Of a DNA stretch of 64,000 nucleotides, positions 42,274-51,720 are shown piece after piece (position 1 is the first letter of the stretch; each line of letters starts with the position of its first letter). The translations under genes and the position numbers were made by a program. Below the pieces are notes generated by a model that worked only from the letters and a program-made list of their open reading frames with translations, made no database searches and had not been told where the DNA came from. Origin of the DNA: Spirochaeta lutea. Lineage in GTDB: Bacteria; Spirochaetota; Spirochaetia; DSM-27196; Salinispiraceae. The stretch lies in NCBI RefSeq assembly GCF_000758165.1, contig NZ_JNUP01000065.1, positions 23,359-87,358 on the forward strand, read 5' to 3'.

Positions 42274-43521
42274 GTGAAGAAGCGGCGATTCACATCCATC
42301 ACCGGTTACTACAAGAAGAAGGCCGGCCTCCCTCCCGGCACCCTGGTGCCTGAGACCGGGACGGAGGCCCCGGCCGGGGGATACTCGGGGCCGAGTATCC
42401 GGTTGGTGCGGTATTCCCGGGAATCCTGGCAGATCCAGATTGTGGAGCCCTCTGCCCGGGGGGTGGAGGAGGTTATCCAGGCTGTGAAGGCCGCAGATCA
42501 GAAGGCTGTGGTCTGGGTGCATATTGCCGGGAATTTACCCGATGTGCTGTTCCAGCATCTGGGCAACGAGCTGGGCATTGATGCCCTGACCCTGGAGGAT
42601 ATCGCCTCCAACCACCAGCGCCCAAAGATCGAGTTTTCACCTGGTCATGCCTATATGGCTTTTGCTGCCATCGGATATAACGGTCAGGAATTTATCAGAG
42701 ATCAAGGCGATTTTATTCTTGGGAAGGACTACCTGCTCAGTTTTTCCAACGGGTTCGGATTGCCTGCAGGGGTTGCATCTGGGATGGATAGGGGGAATTC
42801 CCAGGGAGGCCCGCCGGGGAGGGGGGATTCAGGGTCTGGGGATGTGGATGAGCTGAACCTGGCGGTTCCCTTCGAGGATTGGACCGTTCCGGTACTGGAG
42901 CGTATCCAGTCCGGACGGGGGTTTGTGCGCCAGAACGGCCCGGATTACCTCTGTTATGCGATGTTGGATACGGTAGTGGACCGGTATTTCGGGGCTCTGG
43001 AGCAATGGGAGCAGGGAAATGAGGAGCTGGAGGACCGGTTGCTGTTCCAAAACCACGGGGGACGTGAAGGATCTGAGGGTTCGGAAATCCAGATTCTGCG
43101 GTCCCAGAAGGACGCCATTAACCAGCTGAGACGGATCATCTGGCCTACCCGGGAGGTGCTGACCGAGGTGCTGAAGAACGAGAGTAAGGCATTTTTTCCC
43201 ACCGCCCAGCGGTTTTTTAAGGATGTCTTCGACCACCTGTTGATTCTCCAGGATATGTTGGAGACCATGCGGGATTCTATGAGCGATTTGATGACCCTGC
43301 ATCTATCTGTGGTGTCTAACAGGCTGAATCAGATTATGAAGGTGTTGACCATTCTCTCTGCCATTTTTATTCCTATCACCTTCGTGGCGGGGGTGTACGG
43401 GATGAACTTCCAGTTCATGCCCGAGCTTAGCCGGCCCTGGGCGTATCCCGTGGTTCTGGGGAGTATGGCAGGCCTTGCCGGGGGACTGGTGGTGTACTTT
43501 AAGCGGAAGGGTTGGTTCTGA
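42274..43521 (+). CDS. corA: CorA-like magnesium/cobalt transporter
   Basis: A 415-residue CorA-family channel. The long cytoplasmic N-terminal domain includes LGIDALTLEDIASNHQRPKIE, the helical stalk spans about 235-350, and two C-terminal membrane helices flank the signature YGMNFQFMPEL (about residue 380). A Gly/Ser/Asp-rich insert (SGMDRGNSQGGPPGRGD and on) interrupts the cytoplasmic domain near residue 170. The GTG at 42274 has AAGGAGG 6 nt upstream and is preferred; an in-frame ATG at 42229 lies 6 nt from a TAGAAT box and could give a second, leaderless form. Confidence 0.9.
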   Translation: MKKRRFTSITGYYKKKAGLPPGTLVPETGTEAPAGGYSGPSIRLVRYSRESWQIQIVEPSARGVEEVIQAVKAADQKAVVWVHIAGNLPDVLFQHLGNELGIDALTLEDIASNHQRPKIEFSPGHAYMAFAAIGYNGQEFIRDQGDFILGKDYLLSFSNGFGLPAGVASGMDRGNSQGGPPGRGDSGSGDVDELNLAVPFEDWTVPVLERIQSGRGFVRQNGPDYLCYAMLDTVVDRYFGALEQWEQGNEELEDRLLFQNHGGREGSEGSEIQILRSQKDAINQLRRIIWPTREVLTEVLKNESKAFFPTAQRFFKDVFDHLLILQDMLETMRDSMSDLMTLHLSVVSNRLNQIMKVLTILSAIFIPITFVAGVYGMNFQFMPELSRPWAYPVVLGSMAGLAGGLVVYFKRKGWF

Positions 43522-43590
43522 ACCCCGGGGATGGCGGGGCATCGGAATCACCCCAGCCTCCTGGAAACCGTCATATCTCGTTATCCTGTA

Positions 43591-43619
43591 TTGTCGTATG
43601 AAATAAACCTCAGTATACT
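43591..43619 (+). promoter_or_regulatory. metK promoter
   Basis: TTGTCG (43591-43596), 17 bp, TATACT (43614-43619), 9 nt to the ATG. No S-box or other riboswitch fits in this space. Confidence 0.6.
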
Positions 43620-43628
43620 GGTCAAATT

Positions 43629-44795
43629 ATGAATAATCCTAAGTCCTATGTATTTACCTCAGAATCCGTTTCCGAGGGCCATCCGGATAAGGTGGCCGAC
43701 CAGATAAGCGATGCGGTTCTTGATGCTTGTTTAGAGAAGGATCCGGCCAGCCGGGTTGCCTGCGAGACCTATACGACCACCGGAATGGTGCTTATCGGAG
43801 GCGAGATTACCACCGAGACCTACGTGGATATTCAGGAGATTGCTCGGGGGGTGGCCAAGGATGTGGGCTATACCCATGCGGAGTACGGTCTGGATTATGA
43901 ATCCATGGCGGTGCTCAATGTGATTCATGCCCAGAGCCCGGATATCAGCCAGGGGGTCAGCGGCACCGGATTGTTCAAGGGTGAGCAGGGTGCGGGTGAC
44001 CAGGGGATGATGTTTGGCTTCGCATGCACCGAGACGCCCCAGCTGATGCCCGCGCCGATTACCTACAGCCACGCCATTTTGTCCCGGGCTGCGGAGTTAC
44101 GGAAGTCGAGCCAGATCCCCTGGCTGCGCCCGGATAGCAAGAGTCAGGTTTCTATCCGCTACGAGGGCTACACTCCCAGGGCCATTGAGGCTGTGGTGGT
44201 GAGCCATCAGCACAACCCCGAGGTGAGCCGGGAAGAGATCGAGAGCACCCTGATCGAACAGGTTATTCGGCCGGTGTTGGAGCCCACGGGGCTTCTTACT
44301 CCGGAGACTAAATTCTACATCAATCCAACCGGCAGATTTGTGATCGGTGGGCCCCACGGCGATGCGGGTCTGACGGGCCGGAAGATTATTGTGGATACCT
44401 ACGGCGGTATGGGGCGCCACGGCGGCGGGGCCTTCAGCGGGAAGGACCCCAGTAAGGTGGACCGCAGCGCGGCCTACATGGGGCGCTATGTGGCCAAGAA
44501 CATTGTGGCTGCCGGGCTTGCCCAGCGCGCCGAGGTGCAGCTCAGTTACGCCATCGGGGTTCCGTTTCCGATCAGCGTGATGGTGGATACCTTCGGAACC
44601 GGTGAGGCTCCCGAGGAGCGGATCGCCCAGGCGGTACGGAAGGTGTTTGATCTGAGTCCTGCCGGGATAATCCGGAGCCTGGATCTCCTGCGGCCCATCT
44701 ACCGTGCCACCAGCACCTACGGACATTTCGGCCGGGATCAGTTTTCCTGGGAGCAAACCGACAAGGCGGCAGAGTTGACCCGGGCTGTGGGGTAG
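43629..44795 (+). CDS. metK: S-adenosylmethionine synthetase
   Basis: A 388-residue enzyme making S-adenosylmethionine from methionine and ATP. Signatures: [22 protein letters not shown] (residues 9-30), [12 protein letters not shown] (about 117-128), and [19 protein letters not shown] with the GGGAFSGKD loop (about 262). Length is normal. No ribosome binding site; the -10 box is 9 nt upstream. metF follows after 4 nt, so methyl-group metabolism genes are co-transcribed. It is not controlled by a visible SAM riboswitch. Confidence 0.97.
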   Translation: MNNPKSYVFTSESVSEGHPDKVADQISDAVLDACLEKDPASRVACETYTTTGMVLIGGEITTETYVDIQEIARGVAKDVGYTHAEYGLDYESMAVLNVIHAQSPDISQGVSGTGLFKGEQGAGDQGMMFGFACTETPQLMPAPITYSHAILSRAAELRKSSQIPWLRPDSKSQVSIRYEGYTPRAIEAVVVSHQHNPEVSREEIESTLIEQVIRPVLEPTGLLTPETKFYINPTGRFVIGGPHGDAGLTGRKIIVDTYGGMGRHGGGAFSGKDPSKVDRSAAYMGRYVAKNIVAAGLAQRAEVQLSYAIGVPFPISVMVDTFGTGEAPEERIAQAVRKVFDLSPAGIIRSLDLLRPIYRATSTYGHFGRDQFSWEQTDKAAELTRAVG

Positions 44796-44799
44796 GGGT

Positions 44800-45861
44800 A
44801 TGGCAGAACGAACGGAACAGACTGAAGGTACAGAACGATTAGAAGAGTCAAAATCCCCGGACACCCGGGGCACTTCGGACTCCCGGGGCACTTCGGACTC
44901 CCGGGGCACTTCGGACTCCCGGGGAGCTTCGGACTCCCGGGGCGGCCCGGGCCCGGTCCATAAACCCGCAAACATTGTACAGCTCTTCCAAGGCTGCACC
45001 GAGGAGGGAAAAACCCCCTTCAGCTTCGAGTTTTTTCCCCCGAAAACCCCGGCAGGCTGGGAGAAGCTCTACGCCACCATTACCCAGCTGCTGCCCCTGC
45101 GTCCTGCCTACGTTTCCGTGACCTACGGCGCCGGGGGCGGAACCCGGGACAATACCCATGAGCTGGTTCGGCGGCTGAACGACCAGGGGGTTCCCGTGGT
45201 CGCCCACCTAACCTGCGAAGGCAGCAGCGAGCCTGAAATCCGGGAAATCCTGGAAACCTACGATCGGGAGGGGATTCACAACATCCTGGCCCTGAAGGGT
45301 GATGTGCCCATGGACCGCCGGACCCCGGGACCGAGTTTCGAGTATGCCGCCGACCTGGTGAGCTACATCCGCCGCCGCTTTCCCCACTTCGGCATCGGCG
45401 TAGCAGGCTTTCCCGAGGGACACCCCGACTGCCCCAACCGCCTCCAGGAAATGGATTACCTCAAGGCCAAGGTGGATGCCGGGGCTGACTACGTGGTAAC
45501 CCAGCTGTTTTTTGACAACCGCGACTTCTACGATTTCCGGGACCGGGCGGAGCTGGCGGGCATCCAGGTGCCCATTATTGCCGGTATTATGCCCATAACC
45601 ACCCGGAAGGGTATGGCCCGGATGGCCGAGCTCGCCGGGGGAGCCCGGTTCCCTGCCAAGCTGCTCAAGGCTGTCGGCCGGGCGGCAGACGAGCAGGGGG
45701 TTGCCCGGGTCGGCGCCCACTGGGCCACGGAGCAGATATCCGACCTTCTGGCAAACCATGTGGCAGGGGTGCATCTATACACCCTCAATACCAGCACATC
45801 TTCCCTGGAAATCCTGAAAAACCTGGGTCTGACGAGCTATTCTATTAAAAGCGATGTGTAG
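44800..45861 (+). CDS. metF: Methylenetetrahydrofolate reductase
   Basis: A 353-residue flavoprotein that reduces 5,10-methylene- to 5-methyl-tetrahydrofolate for methionine synthesis. The TIM-barrel core starts near residue 65 with FSFEFFPPKTPAGWEKL, then VSVTYGAGGGTRD, LALKGD and VTQLFFDN. The first 60 residues are extra and include four tandem 6-residue units (GTSDSR three times, then GASDSR) encoded by 18-bp repeats. Other MetF proteins begin close to the FEFFPPK block, so this tail is dispensable-looking. The ATG at 44800 is 4 nt after metK, and the 3' end overlaps the M30 peptidase gene by 8 nt. Confidence 0.93.
   Translation: MAERTEQTEGTERLEESKSPDTRGTSDSRGTSDSRGTSDSRGASDSRGGPGPVHKPANIVQLFQGCTEEGKTPFSFEFFPPKTPAGWEKLYATITQLLPLRPAYVSVTYGAGGGTRDNTHELVRRLNDQGVPVVAHLTCEGSSEPEIREILETYDREGIHNILALKGDVPMDRRTPGPSFEYAADLVSYIRRRFPHFGIGVAGFPEGHPDCPNRLQEMDYLKAKVDAGADYVVTQLFFDNRDFYDFRDRAELAGIQVPIIAGIMPITTRKGMARMAELAGGARFPAKLLKAVGRAADEQGVARVGAHWATEQISDLLANHVAGVHLYTLNTSTSSLEILKNLGLTSYSIKSDV
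44869..44940 (+). repeat. Four tandem 18-bp repeats inside metF
   Basis: GGCACTTCGGACTCCCGG three times (44869, 44887, 44905) and GGAGCTTCGGACTCCCGG once (44923). Frame-preserving; perfect identity of three units suggests recent expansion. Confidence 0.95.
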
Positions 45862-47635
45862 AACACCACAGCCCCGGGGAGCTTCCCCGACACCCCTTTC
45901 TGGCGGGGTTTTTGCCGGTTTCCTTCTGCTACTCCTGGTGCTGCTGGCCGGCTGTAAGCCTGCCATGGACCCCAGCCGGGTGGAGCCCCTCTCGGCGGAC
46001 AGCCTGACCTTTACGTACCAGCCCCAAAAAACCACCGAGATCCTTAGCGTAGACCTGGGTTCAACTCCCCGGGACCTCTACCTGGTGTATTCCAACACCT
46101 ACCCTATAGCCCAGGCCCCTCCCAAGGTTGTTTCTTCTTCTTGGGGTGATTCCCATGCCCCCGCCTCTTCCCGGTCCGGGGAAAACAGCCTGAACTCCGG
46201 TCCTCCTTCTCCCGCGCCGAGCCGCCCCCGGGCCATCCGTGGCTTTCCGGGCCAACACGCCTGGCGCCAGGACCACCCCCTTCCTCCCCCCAGGGCTCCC
46301 GTTCCCTCCGGGGCCTCAAGCCGGGCGCTGAGCAGGAGCTTTGCGGCTGAATCGGTGGGGACCGCAACCCTGGCCTACACCTCCTATAACGGCAGCAGCA
46401 TATCCCTGACCCTGCGCCTCCAGAAGGATGTAACCACGGCCTTCGGCACCAAGCGGGTGAACCTCTGGGTAGATGATGCCCAGTGGGACGGCTCCGGGAC
46501 CGGCCCGGTGAGCCTAGACACCCTGGAGGCCTTACAGGAAGCCTTTCTCCAGGATGGGCAAGATAACGATATCTACGACTGGCTGACGGCCATCTTCGGG
46601 GAGGAGTACGGAGGGACAGGGTATGTTGACTATATAGCCCCGCAGGATACCGTTGATATTCTGCTCTTTGATATTGATGGAGATGAACACCCCGTGGTTG
46701 GAGACGGCCGTATGGTGGGCTACTATTGGGCCAAGGATCAGCACCTTGATGAAGCTGCATTACGGATATACGGAAGAGAAAGCCACAAACGGGTAATCTT
46801 TGTGCTGGATTCCTGGCTTGCCGCCTCCCCCGACCCGTATTGGCAAAAGGAGGTCATCTCCACCCTGGCCCACGAGTTCCAGCACATGATCAACTTTTAC
46901 CAGCGGTATATTACGCTCGGGCAAGCCGATGCGGTTTGGTTTGACGAGATGCTCGCCATGGCCGCCGAGGATCTGGTGGCCGATAAGCTCGGGGTGAACG
47001 GACCCCGGGGAGTGGCCTTCGACGACCCCGGCCCCGGCCCGGCTGAGAATTACAGCGGGCGTCTAATAGACTTTAATACCGCCACGGACGCCCAGGTAAC
47101 AAAGTGGTGGTCAAATGAGCCAGAAGATTATGAGAACCTTATCCAAGCCTACGGGGTTGCCTATGCCTTCGGTGCCTACCTGGGGCGCAACTACGGGGGA
47201 GCGGGGTTCTTTGCGGGATTATACGACCGGAACTCCACAGGTATCCAGGCCATTACCGAGGAGATTCAGGCCTCGGGGTACGGGGAGGTGACCCCGGGAA
47301 CCCTCCTGGGCCGCTGGGGCGCTGCGGTGGTGCTTTCGGATAGGCTAAGCCCCGGGGAGCTGATCACCTACAACCGGGGAACTAGTTGGAACAGCACCAC
47401 CCTGGAGGGAATGCAGTACAACCTGGGTTCCATAAACCTGTTCAACTACTACCGGGGTTCGGATTACTGGAATACGGTCACCGGGCCCAATTTGAACAAC
47501 TATTCTCCCGACAAGAACCTGAAACCCGAGTCAAATACCTACCATAGGATTGCCTCGGGGGTGACGGGCAGGCAGGAGATTACCCTGGAGATTCCAAATC
47601 CCCAGTGGACCACCCTTACCCTGGTGGCGAGGTAG
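45854..47635 (+). CDS. M30-like zinc metallopeptidase lipoprotein
   Basis: A 593-residue exported peptidase. Signal FAGFLLLLLVLLAGC gives lipobox LAGC (Cys35). The catalytic site is TLAHEFQHMINFYQR (HExxH, His near 339) with WFDEMLAMAAEDL downstream, matching peptidase family M30 (hyicolysin type). Residues 90-165 form a Ser/Pro/Arg-rich insert or linker (SSSWGDSHAPASSRSGENS and on). It starts inside metF (8-nt overlap), so it is translated from the metK-metF message, an odd partnership. The end is beta-rich. It probably degrades surface or environmental protein. Confidence 0.85.
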   Translation: MCRTPQPRGASPTPLSGGVFAGFLLLLLVLLAGCKPAMDPSRVEPLSADSLTFTYQPQKTTEILSVDLGSTPRDLYLVYSNTYPIAQAPPKVVSSSWGDSHAPASSRSGENSLNSGPPSPAPSRPRAIRGFPGQHAWRQDHPLPPPRAPVPSGASSRALSRSFAAESVGTATLAYTSYNGSSISLTLRLQKDVTTAFGTKRVNLWVDDAQWDGSGTGPVSLDTLEALQEAFLQDGQDNDIYDWLTAIFGEEYGGTGYVDYIAPQDTVDILLFDIDGDEHPVVGDGRMVGYYWAKDQHLDEAALRIYGRESHKRVIFVLDSWLAASPDPYWQKEVISTLAHEFQHMINFYQRYITLGQADAVWFDEMLAMAAEDLVADKLGVNGPRGVAFDDPGPGPAENYSGRLIDFNTATDAQVTKWWSNEPEDYENLIQAYGVAYAFGAYLGRNYGGAGFFAGLYDRNSTGIQAITEEIQASGYGEVTPGTLLGRWGAAVVLSDRLSPGELITYNRGTSWNSTTLEGMQYNLGSINLFNYYRGSDYWNTVTGPNLNNYSPDKNLKPESNTYHRIASGVTGRQEITLEIPNPQWTTLTLVAR

Positions 47636-47700
47636 GGTCGTGGTGCCTAGGAGGCTGTAACCTTCCGGGGGTTCCGGAGCTTTTTCGCAGGGAGGTAACC

Positions 47701-48108
47701 ATGACGCAGAGGAATGAGGCTTCGGTTCTCCGGTTAGGGGTTCTTCTGGTATTGCTGCTCTCCCTGGGGCTACCTGGGACAGCCGGGGGCGGGGCAGGCC
47801 GTAAGGACCGGGAAAAGGCATTGGAATCACCCCGGGATACCTCCAAGGATGAAGAGCTGAAAGATGGTGACCTTGTCCTGGAGGGTGAGCTCCGGGTGGT
47901 CCGGGACGGGCCGGGATCGCGGCTCATTCTGGTGCAGGAGCCGGGGGTTTCCTATCTTCTGCCCCGGGAGTGGTGGGATCGGCTCTGGGAGCATCAGGGG
48001 CGGCGGATTCGGATTGTGTTGGCTTCCGGGGATCTGCAGCCGCGTCAGCCGGGCAGCCATGGGCCGGGGGTAATTCTGGGGTTGAAATCATGGGTTTTTG
48101 TTGAGTAA
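47701..48108 (+). CDS. Small exported protein of unknown function
   Basis: A 135-residue protein with an N-terminal hydrophobic segment (LRLGVLLVLLLSLGLPGTAG) likely cleaved as a signal peptide, a charged linker, and a short beta-rich domain with VLEGELRVVRDG and RIRIVLASG strands that could be an OB-like fold. I cannot name it. The start at 47701 follows GGGAGGTAACC, a strong site, so the longer open frame from 47605 is not used. It lies 65 nt after the M30 peptidase and could belong to the same message. Confidence 0.75.
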   Translation: MTQRNEASVLRLGVLLVLLLSLGLPGTAGGGAGRKDREKALESPRDTSKDEELKDGDLVLEGELRVVRDGPGSRLILVQEPGVSYLLPREWWDRLWEHQGRRIRIVLASGDLQPRQPGSHGPGVILGLKSWVFVE

Positions 48109-48130
48109 ATCCTATCCCTGATACTATGCT
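48101..48130 (+). promoter_or_regulatory. manC promoter, leaderless type
   Basis: TTGAGT (48101-48106), 18 bp, TATGCT (48125-48130), 6 nt to the ATG at 48137. Confidence 0.5.
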
Positions 48131-48136
48131 ACAGAT

Positions 48137-49744
48137 ATGACATCCATAACAAATCTGATCCTTTGCGGCGGGGTGGGGAGCCGGCTTTGGCCCCTGAGCC
48201 GAAAGTTGCTGCCTAAGCAGTTCGCCCGTATCTTAGAGGGCCAAACCCTGTTCGAGCGTACCGCCCAGCGGAACGCCCGGTTTAGCCGCCGAGTTCTCAT
48301 CGCTGCCAACGAACACCAGAGTTTTCTCGCCTACAATCAATTACATAACCTCGGAATCCGGCCGGCCGGAGGCCTTATCGAGCCTATCGGCAGGAATACC
48401 GCCCCGGCCATCGCCCTGGCCGCCATGCAGTGCGATCCCGGGGAGATTATTCTGGTAAGCCCTTCGGACCATGTTATTGCCGATGAACAGGCCTACGCCG
48501 GGGCTGTGGCTGAGGCGGCGGATCTGGCGGCCCAGGGGTACATCGTGACCTTCGGCATCCGTCCTGAGTATGCTGAAACCGGCTTCGGCTACATCCAGGC
48601 GGGTCCGGTTATTGTACCCGAGGACCGGCCCGATGCACGTATAGCGGAGGGCGGTGAATCACCGGACACCGCCGGCGCGAGGGCCGTGCCCGGCGAGGAA
48701 ACCCAGGGGGGTGATGAGCCCCGGTCTTCGGGAAGCAGGGGTGCCGGGCTGCAGGGCCAGGAGCCGGGAGATCCCGGGAGCAACGGAACGGTTCAGGGCC
48801 GACGGGTTGCGGCATTTAAGGAAAAGCCCGATCTGCCCACCGCGGAGGGCTACCTCCGGGACGGTAACTTTTTTTGGAACAGCGGGATGTTTTGTTTTCA
48901 GGCCGGGGTATTCCTGAAGGAGCTGGAAACCTATCAGCCCGAGATGTACCGGGCCTGCCGCCGGGCCCTGGAAGGCGCCGGGAAAGCCTCCCTGGAGACC
49001 AGGGGATCCGGGGAGGCCGCCCTGACCCCGAGGCTGGAGGATATGCAGGCTATTCCGGCGTTGTCGGTGGATTATGCGGTCATGGAGCAGACCCGCCGGG
49101 CAGCGGTGGTCCCCTGTTCCATCGGGTGGAGCGATCTGGGCAGCTTGGATGCCTTGTTTGATTTTCTGGGTGATGAGGCCCGGCAGCGGAATCCCGAGGC
49201 TGAAAATGTCTGGAACAGCGATCTGCCTCCGGTAGCCGTGGAATCCCGGGGTAACCTCGTTATTGCCGGAGAGCGCCAGGTCGCTCTTATCGATGTGGAG
49301 GATTTGTACGTCATTGAGACCCCCGATGCCCTGTTGGTCGGCCGCCGGGGTTCCAGTCAAAAGGTAAAGGCGGTGGTACAGCATCTTGAAGAGACTGCGC
49401 CGCGCTTTACCGAGCGGTTTCCCACGGTGGAGCGCCCCTGGGGACGGTACACCACCCTTCACCAAGGGGAGGGGTACATGGTCCGGCGGATCCAGATAAA
49501 ACCCGGGGGAAAAACAAGTCTGCAGCGTCACCGCCGCCGGGAGGAACTCTGGACGGTCGCCTCGGGTCAGGCCCGGGTCCGCATTGAGCTGTCGGTTCGC
49601 ACCTACCAGAAGGGCCAGAGCATCGAGGTGCCCCGGGGGGCGTGGCATCAGCTGGAGAATAGCGGCACCGAGCCCCTAATCATTATTGAAACTCAGATCG
49701 GTAATGCTATCTCCGAGGATGATGTAGAACGCCGGGAGGGGTAG
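48137..49744 (+). CDS. manC: Mannose-1-phosphate guanylyltransferase with isomerase-like cupin domain
   Basis: A 535-residue bifunctional-type enzyme. The nucleotidyltransferase has LCGGVGSRLWPLSRKLLPKQF-like signature at residues 7-27, SPSDHVI and GYIQAG. The C-terminal cupin domain (VERPWGRYTTLHQGEGYMV, then GGKTSLQRHRRREELWTV) is typical of type-II mannose-6-phosphate isomerase. It makes GDP-mannose, possibly for mannosylglucosylglycerate as well as glycans. About 60 Gly/Glu/Ser residues (nt 48620-48800) are inserted between GYIQAG and the conserved FKEKPD block. No ribosome binding site; -10 box is 6 nt upstream. Confidence 0.93.
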   Translation: MTSITNLILCGGVGSRLWPLSRKLLPKQFARILEGQTLFERTAQRNARFSRRVLIAANEHQSFLAYNQLHNLGIRPAGGLIEPIGRNTAPAIALAAMQCDPGEIILVSPSDHVIADEQAYAGAVAEAADLAAQGYIVTFGIRPEYAETGFGYIQAGPVIVPEDRPDARIAEGGESPDTAGARAVPGEETQGGDEPRSSGSRGAGLQGQEPGDPGSNGTVQGRRVAAFKEKPDLPTAEGYLRDGNFFWNSGMFCFQAGVFLKELETYQPEMYRACRRALEGAGKASLETRGSGEAALTPRLEDMQAIPALSVDYAVMEQTRRAAVVPCSIGWSDLGSLDALFDFLGDEARQRNPEAENVWNSDLPPVAVESRGNLVIAGERQVALIDVEDLYVIETPDALLVGRRGSSQKVKAVVQHLEETAPRFTERFPTVERPWGRYTTLHQGEGYMVRRIQIKPGGKTSLQRHRRREELWTVASGQARVRIELSVRTYQKGQSIEVPRGAWHQLENSGTEPLIIIETQIGNAISEDDVERREG

Positions 49745-49772
49745 CCTTCGGGTACTGCTGGCCCATGCATCT
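49743..49772. repeat. Partial intergenic copy of the 42-bp element
   Basis: TAGCCTTCGGGTACTGCTGG and the following CCCATGCATC closely match the core of the 42-bp unit repeated in the RND gene at 52239 and 53473. Confidence 0.55.
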
Positions 49773-49773
49773 G

Positions 49774-51717
49774 TTATTCCGGGGGGGTCAGGGTTTTGGC
49801 GATCATGGCTTCCAGGCTCTGGCGGCTGATGGGTTTCTGCAGGAAGTCGGTGAAGCCCTGGCTTTTTACCAGATCGTCTCCTTCTTCCTGGGTGATTCCG
49901 CTGACCGAAATAATCGGGGTGCTGCGGTGGTTGGGAAGTTCCCGGATTTTTTGCAGGACCTGAGTACCGCTCATGGCATCCAGATAGTTGTCTAAGAGGA
50001 TCAGGTCGAAGGATTTCTCCTGCAGCACGGAGAGGGCGCCGGCGGAGGTTGCCGCCTCCTGGGTGGTAATCCCCAGAGTTCTGCAGAGCCCGGACAGGAT
50101 GAACCGGGTAGTCTCGTCGTCATCAATAATCAAAATATGCGCTTTCATGGAATAGTGCTCCTCTTTGAGACCTCCCGGGGGGGTCTGGGGTGTGTTTTCC
50201 AGGGGCATGGGGCTGGAAGTTGCTGGGGTATCCGGGGGGTATAGGGGGATTCTAACGCTAAAGGTACTTCCTTGCCGGGGTGTACTGGTCAGGCTGATGG
50301 TTCCTCCCATGCTCGCCGTTAGGACTTTCACGATGGACAGGCCCAGACCCATACCTCGGTGGCTATTGCTCTGCCCCGGGGGTGGCTGAGCCGGGCTGGA
50401 AGCTGGCTGGTCGGGGGGGGGTGCGGGTTCTCCCGGGCCCTCAGGCTGCCTGGAGGTCTCTGAATCATCCTGAACATAGCGTTCGAAGATTCGGTCCTGC
50501 ATGTGGGGGGCTATTCCCCTGCCGGTGTCCTGTACCTGGATGATCATCTCCCGGGGCAGTCCGGCTGAGGGCTGAGGGGTGCTGCACCGGATTGTAACCG
50601 AGCCTCGGGGGGTGAATTTTACCGCGTTTCCTAACAGGTTAATGAGGATGTGCCGGAGGGCGGTGTCGTTGAGGGTCAGTGTCCGGGGTACCAGGGCCTG
50701 GATGTCCATAGACAGTTCCAGGCCTTTTAGACTGCATTGAGCGGTGAAGAGGGATTTTATCTCGTGGAGGAAGTCCCGGATGTCGATGTTCCGGGGCGCG
50801 GCTGTGAAGGAACCCTGCTCAATATGGACTGATTCGATGATCTGCCCTAGCTCGGCCGTGAGGGTTTGGCTGGCGTGTTTGATGGTATCCAGGTAGGTCT
50901 GCTGCTGAGCGGTGAGGGCTGTTTGGCCCAGGAGTTCCAGGGATCCGGAGATGCCTAACAGGGGGGTTCGCATCTCGTGGGTCATGGTGAGGATGCGCTG
51001 TTCTTTTTGGGTATTTGACCGGTCTAAGGCTTCAATACGATGGAGCAGCAGTTCTTCCCGACGGGCAAGGTCGTAGGCCATGACCTGGACTGCGCTGGAG
51101 AGGTCCGATAAGGGGTGCCCCTGGGGAAGGGGCGGAACCTCTACGTCGTACTCATTCTTCCAGAGGATGCGGGCCATGGCGGAGAGGATGGCGTTTAAAT
51201 CACCCTTGGTCTGGGGACGCTCAAGACAGAAGCAATCCTGGGATTCTCCGGGGGGCTGTTCATCTAGAATGGAGGTGATGGTTTCCCGGTAGTCCCGGGC
51301 AAGGCGAACCTTGGACGCGATGCCGCCCAGGTAGAGGGATAGCCGCAGAATCTGCTTAACCGGGGAACCCATCCCGAAGAAGTACACCGTGTCCAGTCGG
51401 TTTATGATCTGGCTGAGGTTTGTCATTACCTTAAGTCGGTTATGGATGGGGGGATTTTCCAGGCTGCTGTAGTCAAAGCAGGCGTAGAAGGCCTGATCGG
51501 TACTGAAGGTCTCGTCCAGGGCATGAAAGATCAGCCTTGTGATGGCTTCGGCATCCTCGGGTTTGGGACAGCCCCAGGGTTGCCAGACCATGATATTGGT
51601 ACCTACCAGGGATAGGTTGCCCTGGTAATGCTCGTCCGGGGTGCGGTAGTGCCAATGGGGAGGTGAGTACACTGGAAGCCCGCTGACCGGACAGGGCTCG
51701 GCATCCTTGAGAATCAT
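49774..51717 (-). CDS. Hybrid sensor histidine kinase
   Basis: A 647-residue cytoplasmic kinase. The N-terminal 250 residues are an unassigned sensory region (HWHYRTPDEHYQGNLSLVG). A HisKA domain carries MTHEMRTPLLGI (His about 251); the ATPase has N box LLGNAVKFTPRG and G1 QDTGRGI. Between the G1 and G2 boxes a 35-residue Pro/Ser-rich insert interrupts the ATP lid. The C-terminal receiver (residues 525-647) has IIDDDE, Asp in LILLDNYLDA and Lys in LQKP. A Met at the receiver start has GAGGAG upstream and could allow separate receiver synthesis. It starts 3 nt after the RND gene. Confidence 0.9.
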   Translation of the reverse strand: MILKDAEPCPVSGLPVYSPPHWHYRTPDEHYQGNLSLVGTNIMVWQPWGCPKPEDAEAITRLIFHALDETFSTDQAFYACFDYSSLENPPIHNRLKVMTNLSQIINRLDTVYFFGMGSPVKQILRLSLYLGGIASKVRLARDYRETITSILDEQPPGESQDCFCLERPQTKGDLNAILSAMARILWKNEYDVEVPPLPQGHPLSDLSSAVQVMAYDLARREELLLHRIEALDRSNTQKEQRILTMTHEMRTPLLGISGSLELLGQTALTAQQQTYLDTIKHASQTLTAELGQIIESVHIEQGSFTAAPRNIDIRDFLHEIKSLFTAQCSLKGLELSMDIQALVPRTLTLNDTALRHILINLLGNAVKFTPRGSVTIRCSTPQPSAGLPREMIIQVQDTGRGIAPHMQDRIFERYVQDDSETSRQPEGPGEPAPPPDQPASSPAQPPPGQSNSHRGMGLGLSIVKVLTASMGGTISLTSTPRQGSTFSVRIPLYPPDTPATSSPMPLENTPQTPPGGLKEEHYSMKAHILIIDDDETTRFILSGLCRTLGITTQEAATSAGALSVLQEKSFDLILLDNYLDAMSGTQVLQKIRELPNHRSTPIISVSGITQEEGDDLVKSQGFTDFLQKPISRQSLEAMIAKTLTPPE

Positions 51718-51720
51718 AGG

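Noticed and set aside
43522-43628. SAM riboswitch before metK
   Set aside because: The promoter places the transcript start within a few nt of the start codon, leaving no leader for a riboswitch.
48659-49648. 329-residue ORF antisense to manC
   Set aside because: Shadow of manC without family motifs or initiation signals.
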